In this document: one piece after another, positions 16,577 to 25,371 of the stretch | Layout of the letters: each line of letters begins with the position of its first letter | Position numbering within the stretch: position 1 is the stretch's first letter | From: Naumannella cuiyingiana | GTDB taxonomy: Bacteria > Actinomycetota > Actinomycetes > Propionibacteriales > Propionibacteriaceae | Assembly (NCBI RefSeq): GCF_013408305.1 | Contig: NZ_JACBZS010000001.1 | Location: forward strand, 496,001 to 560,000 | Reading direction: 5' to 3' | DNA: 64,000 nucleotides | Made by a program: the position numbers and the translations under genes | Notes under the pieces: generated by a model | The model's input: the letters and a program-made list of their open reading frames with translations, nothing else | Told to the model about the DNA's origin: nothing | The model's database searches: none

Positions 16577-17392
16577 TCAAGCCCCCGCGCCGATGGCGGC
16601 GCGGATCCGATGCCCGATCGTTGTCATCGCCGCGAGCACACCATCGCGCGGATCGAGGGCCTCGTTCCAGTTCGCGCCGACCGCATACGCGACGGCACCG
16701 GCCGGGCCGTCCGCGGTCCCGATGTCGATCCGGGCGGTCGCGATCGTCCCGGTCTTGTTGATCAGGGTGATCCCGCGGTCGGGGTCGGCGTGCGCCAGCG
16801 GGTCGAGACCGAAGGCGGCCGCGACCATCGACAGATCGGCATCGGCGGCCAGCCAGCGCGCGACCCGCGCGGAGACGGCCGCGGCGATCACCTCGCCTCG
16901 GTGCAGGGCCGCCATGATCGCCGACAGCTCCGCGCCGGTACCGACCGACAGGGTCGGCGGATCCTGCGGCCCGCGCGGCCAACGGATCCGGTCCAACAGC
17001 GCGCTGTCGCGCATCCCGAGCGCGCGGCCGGTCGCCGCGACGGCGTCGATCCCGACTCGCTCGATGAGCACATTGGTGGCGAGGTTGTCGCTGAAGGCGC
17101 CGACGAGCGTGCACAGGTCCGCCGCGGGCAGGGCGTCGGTGGCCAGCAGGTACCACACGCCCGAGTCGGCGACCATCAGTTCCGGGGTACGCCGCAGCGG
17201 CTCGGCCGGATCGAGCTCACCGGCGGCGAAGGCGCGCGCGCACTCGATCAGCAGAAAGATCTTGCCGACGCTGGCGGTACGCAGTACCCGCTCGGGCCAC
17301 GCGGCACCGAGCACCTCGCCGCTGGCAGCATCGCGCAGGCAGACCGACCAGTCGGCCTCGGCCGGCAGGTCGGGCAGTTCGATCCGATCCAT
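16577..17392 (-). CDS. Class A beta-lactamase-like serine hydrolase (no Glu166 equivalent)
   Basis: A 271-residue protein with the class A fold motifs at correct spacing: Ser41-x-x-Lys44 (ASVGK), Ser101-Asp-Asn103 (SDN, exactly 60 residues later) and Lys212-Thr-Gly (KTG). The omega-loop region (about residues 130-150, LLDRIRWPRGPQDPPTL) contains no Glu, so the deacylating residue of true class A beta-lactamases is missing. There is no signal peptide, so it is probably cytosolic. It starts 2 bp after the ROK kinase stop and lies beside the peptide transporter, which favours a peptidase, amidase or esterase role over resistance. Confidence 0.72.
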   Translation of the reverse strand: MDRIELPDLPAEADWSVCLRDAASGEVLGAAWPERVLRTASVGKIFLLIECARAFAAGELDPAEPLRRTPELMVADSGVWYLLATDALPAADLCTLVGAFSDNLATNVLIERVGIDAVAATGRALGMRDSALLDRIRWPRGPQDPPTLSVGTGAELSAIMAALHRGEVIAAAVSARVARWLAADADLSMVAAAFGLDPLAHADPDRGITLINKTGTIATARIDIGTADGPAGAVAYAVGANWNEALDPRDGVLAAMTTIGHRIRAAIGAGA

Positions 17393-17394
17393 GA

Positions 17395-18327
17395 TCAGCG
17401 CAGTTCCACCCGGCCGAGCGCGACGGCGGCGGCGCCGAGCAGGCCGGCATTGTCGAGCTCCGCGGCCCGCAGCTCGAGCCCCCGGAGATACGGCAGCGCC
17501 GCATAGGCGCCGAGGTGGCGGCGGATCGGGTCGAAGATCACCTGCCCGGCCTTCGCGACGCCGCCGCCGAGCACGACGACCGAGACGTCGAGCATGGTCG
17601 CCGCGGTGGCGATCCCGGCGGCCAGCGCGCGCATCCCCTCGTCGATCACCTCGAGCGCGACCGGGTCGCCGTCGCGGGCGCGCGAGGTCAGTTCGCGGGC
17701 ATCGGCGACCGCCAGCCCGCGGGCGCGGGCGGCGGCGGTCAGCGCGGGGCCCCGGGCGTACAGCTCGACACAGCCGTGCCCGCCGCACACGCAGCGCTCC
17801 CCCGCGAGGTCGACGGTGATGTGACCGACGTGGACGGCATTGCCCGTCGTGCCGGTGAACAGTTCGTCGTTGATCACCGCTCCGCCGCCGACCCCGGTCG
17901 AGACGGTCATCCCGATCATGGAATCGACATCGCGTCCCGCGCCCAACCAGTACTCGCCGAGGGCGATCGCGTGACCGTCACCGATCAGGGTCACCGAGCC
18001 CGGCGGCGATCCCGTCGCCTCGCGGGCGCTGGCCCGCACCCGCTCCACGATCCCGAAATCGCGCCAGGCTCCGATGTTGACCGGGCTGATGCTGCCCGCG
18101 GGCCCGTCGATCGGACCGGCCGAGCCGATGCCGATCCGCGGCGGTTCGCCGTCCCAGTCGGCCAGCATGGCGCCGACCGCGGCACCGACCGGCGCATAGA
18201 CGGCGTCCGGGTCGGCCGATCGGGGCGTGGGCACGATGGTCTCGGTGAGTAGCGCCCCGGTCTCGTCGACGATGGCGAGCGCGACCTTGGTGCCACCGAT
18301 GTCGATGGCGAGGACCCGTTGCGTCAC
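17395..18327 (-). CDS. ROK-family sugar kinase
   Basis: A 310-residue ROK protein. The ATP loop is LAIDIGGTKVALAIVDETGA near residues 6-25, the catalytic Asp is in GDGHAIALGEYW, the sugar motif is TVSTGVGGGAVIN, and the zinc site CVCGGHGCVE is intact. There is no N-terminal DNA-binding domain, so it is an enzyme rather than a repressor. Glucose, GlcNAc, ManNAc and MurNAc-type substrates occur in this family; the setting beside murein-like peptide genes points to an amino sugar, which is inference. GTG 18327 has TAGAGT 7 bases upstream, so the mRNA may be leaderless. Confidence 0.87.
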   Translation of the reverse strand: MTQRVLAIDIGGTKVALAIVDETGALLTETIVPTPRSADPDAVYAPVGAAVGAMLADWDGEPPRIGIGSAGPIDGPAGSISPVNIGAWRDFGIVERVRASAREATGSPPGSVTLIGDGHAIALGEYWLGAGRDVDSMIGMTVSTGVGGGAVINDELFTGTTGNAVHVGHITVDLAGERCVCGGHGCVELYARGPALTAAARARGLAVADARELTSRARDGDPVALEVIDEGMRALAAGIATAATMLDVSVVVLGGGVAKAGQVIFDPIRRHLGAYAALPYLRGLELRAAELDNAGLLGAAAVALGRVELR

Positions 18328-18334
18328 CCGCGCG

Positions 18335-18340
18335 ACTCTA
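18335..18340 (-). promoter_or_regulatory. -10 hexamer TAGAGT of the ROK kinase promoter
   Basis: On the minus strand TAGAGT is followed by seven bases and GTG 18327, the spacing of leaderless actinobacterial transcripts. It lies in the 92-bp divergent gap shared with the M20 peptidase operon. Confidence 0.45.
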
Positions 18341-18419
18341 GCCGGGCCCGCGTGCCACGCGCCGCGCCGTAAGCTGCGAGCTGTTTCCACCGCTGGGCCG
18401 CCGTGCCGGAGAGGACCCG

Positions 18420-19574
18420 ATGACGACACCGTTCCGCACCGATGCTGGGCTGCTGACCGACGCCGAGGGGCGCGTGCCCGACATGTTGGCGGACCTGGGA
18501 CGGCTGATCGAACGGGAGACGCCGACCGCGGACCGGGTGGCCGTCGCGGCCGCGGCGGCCGACGCAGCAGCGCTGGTCGCCGAGCGCACCGGCCTGGCGG
18601 CGGAGTCGCTGGTGGTCGACGGCTGCACGCACCTGCGGGTCCGCGGCGACGATGCGGCACCGAACCGGGTCCTGCTGCTCGCCCATCTCGACACCGTGTG
18701 GCCGATCGGTACGCTCGCCCGGCTGCCGTTCGCGGTGACCGACGGCGTGATCCGCGGACCGGGCTCGTTCGACATGAAGACCGGCCTGGTGATGGCGATC
18801 CACGCGCTCGCGTTGCTCCGCGATGCCGGCCGCCCACCCCGCGGGGTGTGCCTGCTGGTGACCGGGGACGAGGAGATCGGCTCCCCCACCTCGCGCGAGC
18901 TGATCCTGACCGAGGCGGCCGGGGCGCGGGCCGCGCTGGTGCTGGAGGCGGCCGGACCGGGCGGCGCCTGGAAGGTCGGGCGCAAGGGCGTGGCGCGCTA
19001 CCTGGTCGAGATCGCCGGCCGCGCCGCCCACGCGGGGCTGGACCCGGAGAAGGGGGTCAACGCCGGGCTGGAGCTGGCGCACCAGATCGCCGCGATCGCC
19101 GGGCTCGGCGACGCCGCGCTCGGCACCACCGTCACCCCGACCACGCTCGGCGGCGGGACCGCCATCAACACGGTTCCCGCCACCGCCTGGGTCGAGGTCG
19201 ATTCCCGGGCCCGGACCGCGCAGGAGCAGCAGCGCGTCGATACGGCGATGCACGCGCTCACCCCGGTGCTGCCCGACGCGAGCATCCGGGTCGACGGCGG
19301 CATCAACCGCCCGCCGATGGAGCCCGCGAGCGGTGCCGGGTTGGTCGACCTGGGCACCGAGGTGGCCGCCGAGCTCGGCATCGTCGCCCCCGGCACCATG
19401 GAGGTGGGCGGCGGCTCGGACGGCAATTTCACCGCGGCGGCCGGCGTACCCACCCTGGACGGGATGGGCGCCGTCGGGGACGGTGCGCATGCCGATCACG
19501 AACACGCCCTCGTCGATCAGCTCGGGCCCCGAACCGCGCTGCTTGCCGCGCTCGTCGCACGGCTGCTGGACTGA
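18420..19574 (+). CDS. M20 metallopeptidase (probable N-acyl-L-amino acid deacylase)
   Basis: A 384-residue zinc enzyme of the carboxypeptidase G2/ArgE type. Metal ligands and catalytic residues appear in order: LLAHLDTVWPIG (His, Asp), GPGSFDMKTG, VTGDEEIGSPTSR (catalytic Glu and ligand Glu), EAAGPGG, and the dimerisation domain with GRAAHAGLDPEKGVNA. GAGAGGA precedes ATG 18420. It is followed within 3 bp by a GNAT acyltransferase and then by N-succinylamino-acid racemase. In Geobacillus an M20 enzyme encoded with the same two partners removes succinyl from N-succinyl-L-amino acids; I infer the same role here. Confidence 0.83.
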   Translation: MTTPFRTDAGLLTDAEGRVPDMLADLGRLIERETPTADRVAVAAAAADAAALVAERTGLAAESLVVDGCTHLRVRGDDAAPNRVLLLAHLDTVWPIGTLARLPFAVTDGVIRGPGSFDMKTGLVMAIHALALLRDAGRPPRGVCLLVTGDEEIGSPTSRELILTEAAGARAALVLEAAGPGGAWKVGRKGVARYLVEIAGRAAHAGLDPEKGVNAGLELAHQIAAIAGLGDAALGTTVTPTTLGGGTAINTVPATAWVEVDSRARTAQEQQRVDTAMHALTPVLPDASIRVDGGINRPPMEPASGAGLVDLGTEVAAELGIVAPGTMEVGGGSDGNFTAAAGVPTLDGMGAVGDGAHADHEHALVDQLGPRTALLAALVARLLD

Positions 19575-19576
19575 TC

Positions 19577-20287
19577 ATGGACGCCGGTACGCCCGTGCGG
19601 GTACACGCGGTGCACGATGCCGCCGGCGCCCGGCGGGTGGTCGCGGTGATCGAGACGATCTGGGCCGGTGGCGCCGGGATCGACGCCAACACGATCGTGG
19701 CGCTCGCCCACTCCGGCAACTATGTGGTGATCGCCGAGCACGACGGCGCCGATGTGGGCGCCGGCCTGGGCTTCTTCGGCCCGCCCGGCAACGCGACGCT
19801 GCACTCCCACATCGTCGGCGCGACCGAGCGCGGCGCAGGCCGCGTGATCAAGCACCACCAGCGCGCCTGGTGTGCCGAGCGCGGCGTCGGGTCGATCACC
19901 TGGACCTTCGATCCGCTGGTGGCCCGCAACGCGTGGTTCAACCTGTCGGTGCTCGGCGCGCGTCCGGTCGAGTACCTGGTCGATCACTACGGCGAGATGC
20001 GCGACGAGATCAACGCCGGTCAGCCGAGCGACCGGATCCTCCTCACCTGGCCGGTCGCGCCCGCGCCCGACCCGCCGGCGCCACCCGACCCGGAGCTGGT
20101 GATCGAGATCCCGGCCGACATCGAGGCGCTGCGGCGTACCGACCCCGACGCGGCGCGGGCCTGGCGCCTGCGGACCCGGGAGCGCTTCGTCGCCGCCTTC
20201 GCCGCCGGCCTGTCCGCCACCGGCTTCGTCCGCCCGGCCGGCGGCCGGGGCGGCGCCTACACCTTCGCCCACCAGGAGTCTCGATGA
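19577..20287 (+). CDS. GNAT-type acyltransferase (candidate D-amino acid N-succinyltransferase)
   Basis: A 236-residue protein resembling the predicted acetyltransferases of COG3375. GLGFFGPPGNATLHSHIVGA near residues 56-75 and GAGRVIKHHQRAWCAERGVG fit the acyl-CoA-binding region of GNAT proteins, followed by ITWTFDPLVARNAWFNLSVL. The last 80 residues are proline-rich, then helical. It is sandwiched between an M20 deacylase and the racemase, overlapping the latter by 4 bp (ATGA). By analogy with the Geobacillus pathway it may transfer succinyl from succinyl-CoA to D-amino acids. The acyl donor is not proven by sequence. Confidence 0.7.
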   Translation: MDAGTPVRVHAVHDAAGARRVVAVIETIWAGGAGIDANTIVALAHSGNYVVIAEHDGADVGAGLGFFGPPGNATLHSHIVGATERGAGRVIKHHQRAWCAERGVGSITWTFDPLVARNAWFNLSVLGARPVEYLVDHYGEMRDEINAGQPSDRILLTWPVAPAPDPPAPPDPELVIEIPADIEALRRTDPDAARAWRLRTRERFVAAFAAGLSATGFVRPAGGRGGAYTFAHQESR

Positions 20288-21408
20288 AGCTGCTCTCGCT
20301 CACCCTGCACGATCTGCGCCTGCCGCTGGTGGCACCGTTCACCACCTCGTTCGGCACCCAGACCGAGCGGCGCGCCTACCTCGTCGAGGGCCGCTTCGAC
20401 GTCGGGTCCGGCGAGCCGGTCACCGGCTGGGGCGAGTGCGTCGCGATGGCCGAGCCGCTGTACTCGGCCGAGTACGCCGACGGCGCGGCCCAGGTGATCG
20501 AGCGCTGGCTCGCGCCGGTCCTGTTCGCCGCCGACGAGCTGAGCGCCGAGACCGTGGCCGAACGCCTCGCGCCCGTCGTCGGGCACCCGATGGCCAAGGC
20601 CGCGCTGGAGATGGCGGTCCTGGACGCGCAACTGCGGGCGGGCGGGCGCTCGTTCGCCGATCACCTCGGGGTGACCCGCGACACCGTGCCGTCGGGGGTC
20701 TCGGTCGGACTGCAGCCGAGCACGGACGAGCTGGTGCGGGTGGTCGGCGGCTATCTGGACGCCGGGTACGCCCGGATCAAGCTCAAGATCAAACCCGGCG
20801 TGGACATCGACGCAGTTCGGGAGGTACGCCGCGCGTTCGGCGACGAGTTGTTGCTGCAGGTCGACGCCAATGCGGCGTACACGCTCGCCGATGCCGCCCG
20901 GCTGCGCCGGCTCGACGAGTTCGGCCTGCTGCTGATCGAGCAGCCGCTCGGCGAGGCCGATCTGCGCCAGCATGCCGCGTTGGCGCGCCAGCTCGACACC
21001 CCGATCTGTCTGGACGAGTCGATCGTGTCGGCGCAGGCGGCCGCCGATGCGATCGCCCTGGGCGCCGCTTCCGTGATCAACATCAAGCCGGGCCGGGTCG
21101 GCGGCTACCTGGCGGCCCGGCAGATCCACGACCTCGCCCGGGCCAACGGGGTGGCCGTGTGGTGCGGCGGCATGTTGGAGACGGGCATCGGTCGGGCGGC
21201 GAATGCGGCGCTGGCCGGGCTGCCGGGCTTCACGCTGCCGGGCGACATCTCCGGCTCGGACCGGTTCTATGCCACCGACATCATCACCGAGCCGATCACG
21301 ATGAGCGGCGGCGTGGTCGCGGTCCCCCGCGGCCCGGGATTCGGCGTTGAGGTGGACCCGGACGTGCTGGGCCGGTTCCGGGTGGGCTCGCGCGAGCTGG
21401 CCCGCTGA
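20284..21408 (+). CDS. N-succinyl/N-acylamino-acid racemase (NSAR/OSBS, enolase superfamily)
   Basis: A 374-residue enolase-superfamily protein. The first catalytic base motif is RIKLKIKPGVDID (Lys-x-Lys), metal ligands are Asp in LLQVDANAAYTL, Glu in LLIEQPLGEAD and Asp in CLDESIVS, and the opposite-face Lys is in INIKPGRVGGYL. WCGGMLETGIGRAANAA and LPGDISGSDRFY are characteristic of the NSAR/OSBS group (as in the Amycolatopsis N-acylamino-acid racemase). No menaquinone genes are nearby, so racemisation rather than o-succinylbenzoate synthesis is favoured. It overlaps the GNAT gene by 4 bp. Confidence 0.85.
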   Translation: MKLLSLTLHDLRLPLVAPFTTSFGTQTERRAYLVEGRFDVGSGEPVTGWGECVAMAEPLYSAEYADGAAQVIERWLAPVLFAADELSAETVAERLAPVVGHPMAKAALEMAVLDAQLRAGGRSFADHLGVTRDTVPSGVSVGLQPSTDELVRVVGGYLDAGYARIKLKIKPGVDIDAVREVRRAFGDELLLQVDANAAYTLADAARLRRLDEFGLLLIEQPLGEADLRQHAALARQLDTPICLDESIVSAQAAADAIALGAASVINIKPGRVGGYLAARQIHDLARANGVAVWCGGMLETGIGRAANAALAGLPGFTLPGDISGSDRFYATDIITEPITMSGGVVAVPRGPGFGVEVDPDVLGRFRVGSRELAR

Positions 21409-21413
21409 GTGGA

Positions 21414-21890
21414 TCAGTCGCCCAGCGCGCGGGCGCGGGCCAAATGGTCGTCGATGTCGCGGGCGGCCCCGATCGGGTTCACCACGGACCAGGCGACGAC
21501 GCCGTCGCGGCCGATCAGGAACGACCCGCGGACGGCGCATCCGCGCTCGGCCTCGAAGACCCCGTAGGCGCGCGCGGTGTCGCCGTGCGGCCAGAAGTCG
21601 CTGAGCATCGGGAAGGGCAGGCGCTCGGCCTCGCCGAAGACCCGCTGGCTGAACGGCGCATCGCACGACATCGTCATCGGCCGCACCCCGGCTGCCAGGA
21701 ACTCCGGATGCAGTTCGGCCAGACGGGCCAGCTCGCCGGTGCAGGTGCCGGTGAACGCGAACGGGTAGAAGACCAGCAGCACCGGCGTCTGCCCGAGCGC
21801 CTCGGACAGCGTGACCGGGGTGCCGTGCGCATCGGGTCGGGTGAAGTCCGGCGCGGGATCGCCTGCGGCCGGCGCGCCCCCGGTGCTCAC
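21414..21890 (-). CDS. ahpE: Peroxiredoxin, AhpE type
   Basis: A 158-residue thioredoxin-fold peroxidase. The peroxidatic Cys50 is in YPFAFTGTCTGELARL, the AhpE form of the motif, with Thr47 and a downstream Arg (SQRVFGEAE) completing the site. Two further cysteines (SCDAP, RGCAV) could act in resolution. It reduces peroxides and peroxynitrite in the cytosol. It overlaps DUF3052 by 4 bp (GTGA), the same neighbour order as in mycobacteria, where ahpE lies near aceE. Confidence 0.88.
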   Translation of the reverse strand: MSTGGAPAAGDPAPDFTRPDAHGTPVTLSEALGQTPVLLVFYPFAFTGTCTGELARLAELHPEFLAAGVRPMTMSCDAPFSQRVFGEAERLPFPMLSDFWPHGDTARAYGVFEAERGCAVRGSFLIGRDGVVAWSVVNPIGAARDIDDHLARARALGD

Positions 21891-22327
21891 CGCCGCGCGC
21901 CCTTGGTGCGTACCAGTTTGCTCGCCGACCAGTCCCCGGAGACCGCGATGGTGCTGGTCATGGCCAGGCCGGCGGTGGCCGCCGCCTCGGCGATGTCGGC
22001 GGGGTCGACATAGTTGTCCCGGCCCACCTTCGGGGTGAGCAGCCAGATCCGGCCGTCATCGGTCAGGTCGGTCAGTGCGTCCATCAGGCCGTCGCCGACG
22101 TCGCCGTCGTCGTCTCGCCACCACAACACCACCACGTCCACGGCGTCGACCGAGTCCTCGATCAGCTCGCCCTCGATCGCGGACTCGATCTGTTCGCGCA
22201 GATCCTCGTCGACATCGGAGTCCCAGCCGAGCTCCTGGACCACCTGGCCCGGCTCCAGATCGTGTGCCGGGCCCGCGGGGCCCTTGCCCCCGGTCGGCCG
22301 ATCCCCGGACTTCTGCGACGTACCCAC
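21887..22327 (-). CDS. DUF3052 family protein
   Basis: A 146-residue acidic protein conserved in actinobacteria: QVVQELGWDSDVDEDLREQI, VVLWWRDDDGDVGDGLMDAL and IWLLTPKVGRDNYVDPADI are recognisable family segments. A Gly/Pro-rich start precedes them. GGAGGAG lies just before GTG 22327. The function is unknown; its fixed place between aceE and ahpE suggests a link to central metabolism or redox control. Confidence 0.85.
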   Translation of the reverse strand: MGTSQKSGDRPTGGKGPAGPAHDLEPGQVVQELGWDSDVDEDLREQIESAIEGELIEDSVDAVDVVVLWWRDDDGDVGDGLMDALTDLTDDGRIWLLTPKVGRDNYVDPADIAEAAATAGLAMTSTIAVSGDWSASKLVRTKGARR

Positions 22328-22608
22328 CTACTCCTCCACCCTCGTCATCGGCCGCACCGCGACACTTTCTGTTACTCGGAATCCGGCCCGCTGCGGGGCC
22401 GCTTGACATGTCAGATTGCCAGAGGTGGCGCGGCCTGCCTACCCCGGGTTCGCCGGGCTCGACGCCCGGGTCGGTGCCGTCGGCACCGCACGCGGTTCGG
22501 CACGGCGGCGCGTCGGTGCCAGAATGAAACAAGACCGGCCACCCCCACCCCGGGCGGGTCGGCACGCCGCACGGCGGCGCCACTAGCAGGCACGTGTGAA
22601 GGAGCACC
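22328..22608. other. Divergent control region of DUF3052-ahpE and aceE
   Basis: At 281 bp this is the longest gene-free stretch in the window. It holds a perfect 10-bp palindrome TGACATGTCA (22404-22413) and a perfect 17-bp palindrome CGGTGCCG-T-CGGCACCG (22472-22488). The half-motif TCGGTGCC recurs at 22513-22520 just before a weak -10-like CAGAAT (22520-22525). These are candidate operators for a regulator of pyruvate dehydrogenase. No clear -35 is visible on either strand. Confidence 0.4.
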
Positions 22609-25371
22609 ATGGCAAGGCCCGGAGACCGCCCCGCGATCACCGCCGAGGGCACGGCAAGCCAGTTGCCGGACATCGATCCCGAGGAGACGCGGGAATGGCT
22701 GGATTCGCTCGACGGCCTGCTCGCCGAATCGGGTGAACATCGCGCCCGGTTCATCATGTTGAAGCTGCTGGAGCACGCCCGGGAGAACCGGATCGGCCTG
22801 CCCGCCCTGCGCAGCTCCGACTACATCAACACCATCCCGCCGGAGAAGGAACCGTGGTTCCCCGGCGACGAGCACGTCGAGCGCCGGATCCGCGCCTACA
22901 TCCGCTGGAACGCCGCGGTCATGGTGTCGAAGGCGAACCGCAAGGGCCTGGAGGTCGGCGGGCACATCGCCACCTACCAGAGCGCGGCCAGCCTCTACGA
23001 GGTCGGCTTCAACCACTTCTTCCGCGGCAAGGACCATCCCGGCGGCGGGGACCAGGTCTACCTCCAGGGTCACGCCTCGCCCGGCATCTATGCCCGCGCC
23101 TATCTGGAGGGCCGCCTGGACGATGCCAAGCTCGACGCGTTCCGCCAGGAGGTGAGCCACGGCCCCGGCAACGGGTTGTCGTCCTACCCGCACCCGCGGC
23201 TGATGCCGAACTTCTGGGAGTTCCCGACGGTCTCGATGGGCCTGACCGGGATCAACTCGATCTACCAGGCGCGGTTCAACCGCTACCTGCACAACCGCGG
23301 CATCACCGACACCTCCCAGCAGCGGGTGTGGGCCTTCCTCGGCGACGGCGAGATGGCCGAACCGGAGTCGCTGGGCGCGATCGGGGTGGCGGCCCGGGAG
23401 GGCCTGGACAACCTCACCTGGGTGATCAACTGCAACCTGCAGCAGCTCGACGGACCGGTGCGTGGCAACGGCAAGATCATCCAGGAACTGGAGTCGACCT
23501 TCCTCGGCGCGGGCTGGAACGTGATCAAGGTGCTCTGGGGCCGCGGCTGGGATCCGCTCCTGGCCAAGGATTCCGACGGCGTCCTGGTGAACAAGATGAA
23601 CACCACGCCGGACGGCCAGTTCCAGACCTATTCGGTCGAGTCGGGTGACTTCATCCGCAAGAACTTCTTCGACGATCCCCGGCTGGCCAAGATGGTCGCC
23701 GACCTCTCCGACGACGACCTGACCAAGCTGCCGCGCGGCGGTCACGACTACCGCAAGGTCTATGCGGCCTTCAAGGCGGCGACCGAACACGTCGGCCAGC
23801 CGACGGTGATCCTGGCGCAGACGATCAAGGGCTGGACCATCGAGGCGCTGGAGGGCCGCAACGCGACCCACCAGATGAAGAAGCTGACCAGCAAGGATCT
23901 GAAGAGCTTCCGGGACCGGCTGTATCTCGACATCCCCGACAGCGCGCTGGAGGACCCCTACAACCCGCCCTATTACCACCCGGGCGCCGATTCCGACGAG
24001 ATCTCCTACATGCTCGAGCGACGCAAGGCGCTCGGCGGTTTCCTGCCCGAGCGACGGGCGAAGCCGAAGTCGATCACCCTGCCGGGCGACAAGGCCTATG
24101 CCCCGCTGCTCGCGTCGGCGGGCGACAACAAGGTCGCCACGACCCAGGCCTTCGTCCGGCTGCTCCGCGACCTGATGAAGGACCCGGAGATCGGCAAGCG
24201 GATCGTGCCGATCGCGCCCGACGAGTTCCGCACCTTCGGCATGGACTCGATGTTCCCGACGGCCAAGATCTACTCCCCGCACGGGCAGAACTACGACTCG
24301 GTCGACCGCAAGCTGCTGTTGTCGTGGAAGGAGTCCGCGCAGGGGCAGTTGCTGCACGAAGGCATCTCCGAGGCCGGCGCGATGGGCTCGACCACCGCCG
24401 CCGGCACGGCATATGCCACGCACGGCGAGCCGATGATCCCGGTCTACATCTTCTACTCGATGTTCGGCTTCCAGCGCACCGGCGACTCGATCTGGGCGAT
24501 GGCCGACCAGTTGGGCCGCGGCTTCCTGATCGGGGCCACCGCCGGGCGTACCACGCTGACCGGTGAGGGGTTGCAGCACGCGGACGGGCACTCCCCGCTG
24601 CTGGCCGCGTCGAATCCGGCGATCGTGCACTACGACCCGGCATTCGCCTACGAGGTGGCCCACATCGTCCGCGACGGCCTGCGCCGGATGTATGACTACG
24701 GCTCCGACGAGCACCCCGGCGGGGAGAACGTCATCTACTACCTGACCGTCTACAACGAGCCGGTGCCGCAGCCGGGCGAGCCCGAGGGTCTGGACGTGGC
24801 GGCGCTGCTCAAGGGCATCTACCGGTACGCCGATGCGCCGGACGGCGCCGAGGATCGGCCGAAGGCGCAGATCCTGGCGTCGGGAGTGTCGATGCCGGAT
24901 GCGCTGAAGGCGCAGCAGATCCTCGCCGACGATCATGGCGTCGCCGCCACGGTGTGGTCGGTGACCTCGTGGAACGAGTTGCGGCGCGATGCCGTCGAGG
25001 CCGACGAGTGGAACCGGGCGCACGGCACCGAGGAGCCGCGGGTGCCGTTCGTGACCAGGGCGCTGGAGGGCGCCGAGGGCCCGGTGATCGCGGTCAGCGA
25101 CTACATGCGCGAGGTGCAGGACCAGATCCAGCCGTGGGTGCCGAACCGCTACCACTCGCTCGGCACCGACGGGTTCGGCTTCGCCGACACCCGGGCGGCC
25201 GCGCGCCGGTACTTCAACACCGACGCCCCGTCGATCGTGGTGGGTACGCTGCAGGCCCTGGCGGCCGACGGCCAGTTCGATCACGACACCGCGGCGAAGG
25301 CCTACGACACCTACCAGTTGGGGGATCCGACCGCGGTTGCCGATGTCGCCCAGGAGGGCGGCGACGCCTGA
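22609..25371 (+). CDS. aceE: Pyruvate dehydrogenase E1 component, homodimeric type
   Basis: A 920-residue thiamine-diphosphate enzyme, full length for the single-chain AceE of proteobacteria and actinobacteria. The TPP/Mg motif is [17 protein letters not shown] near residues 240-256, followed by [40 protein letters not shown] and [17 protein letters not shown] are typical of the second half. It decarboxylates pyruvate and passes the acetyl group to the E2 lipoyl domain; E2 and E3 are not in the window. The last 29 bases overlap the pabB-pabC fusion. Confidence 0.96.
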   Translation: MARPGDRPAITAEGTASQLPDIDPEETREWLDSLDGLLAESGEHRARFIMLKLLEHARENRIGLPALRSSDYINTIPPEKEPWFPGDEHVERRIRAYIRWNAAVMVSKANRKGLEVGGHIATYQSAASLYEVGFNHFFRGKDHPGGGDQVYLQGHASPGIYARAYLEGRLDDAKLDAFRQEVSHGPGNGLSSYPHPRLMPNFWEFPTVSMGLTGINSIYQARFNRYLHNRGITDTSQQRVWAFLGDGEMAEPESLGAIGVAAREGLDNLTWVINCNLQQLDGPVRGNGKIIQELESTFLGAGWNVIKVLWGRGWDPLLAKDSDGVLVNKMNTTPDGQFQTYSVESGDFIRKNFFDDPRLAKMVADLSDDDLTKLPRGGHDYRKVYAAFKAATEHVGQPTVILAQTIKGWTIEALEGRNATHQMKKLTSKDLKSFRDRLYLDIPDSALEDPYNPPYYHPGADSDEISYMLERRKALGGFLPERRAKPKSITLPGDKAYAPLLASAGDNKVATTQAFVRLLRDLMKDPEIGKRIVPIAPDEFRTFGMDSMFPTAKIYSPHGQNYDSVDRKLLLSWKESAQGQLLHEGISEAGAMGSTTAAGTAYATHGEPMIPVYIFYSMFGFQRTGDSIWAMADQLGRGFLIGATAGRTTLTGEGLQHADGHSPLLAASNPAIVHYDPAFAYEVAHIVRDGLRRMYDYGSDEHPGGENVIYYLTVYNEPVPQPGEPEGLDVAALLKGIYRYADAPDGAEDRPKAQILASGVSMPDALKAQQILADDHGVAATVWSVTSWNELRRDAVEADEWNRAHGTEEPRVPFVTRALEGAEGPVIAVSDYMREVQDQIQPWVPNRYHSLGTDGFGFADTRAAARRYFNTDAPSIVVGTLQALAADGQFDHDTAAKAYDTYQLGDPTAVADVAQEGGDA

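Noticed and set aside
16577-17392. A beta-lactam resistance gene
   Set aside because: No Glu166 equivalent and no signal peptide; context is peptide metabolism.
20284-21408. MenC (o-succinylbenzoate synthase) as the main role
   Set aside because: No menaquinone genes are nearby, and the M20 and GNAT partners match the N-succinylamino-acid racemase pathway. Dual activity cannot be excluded.
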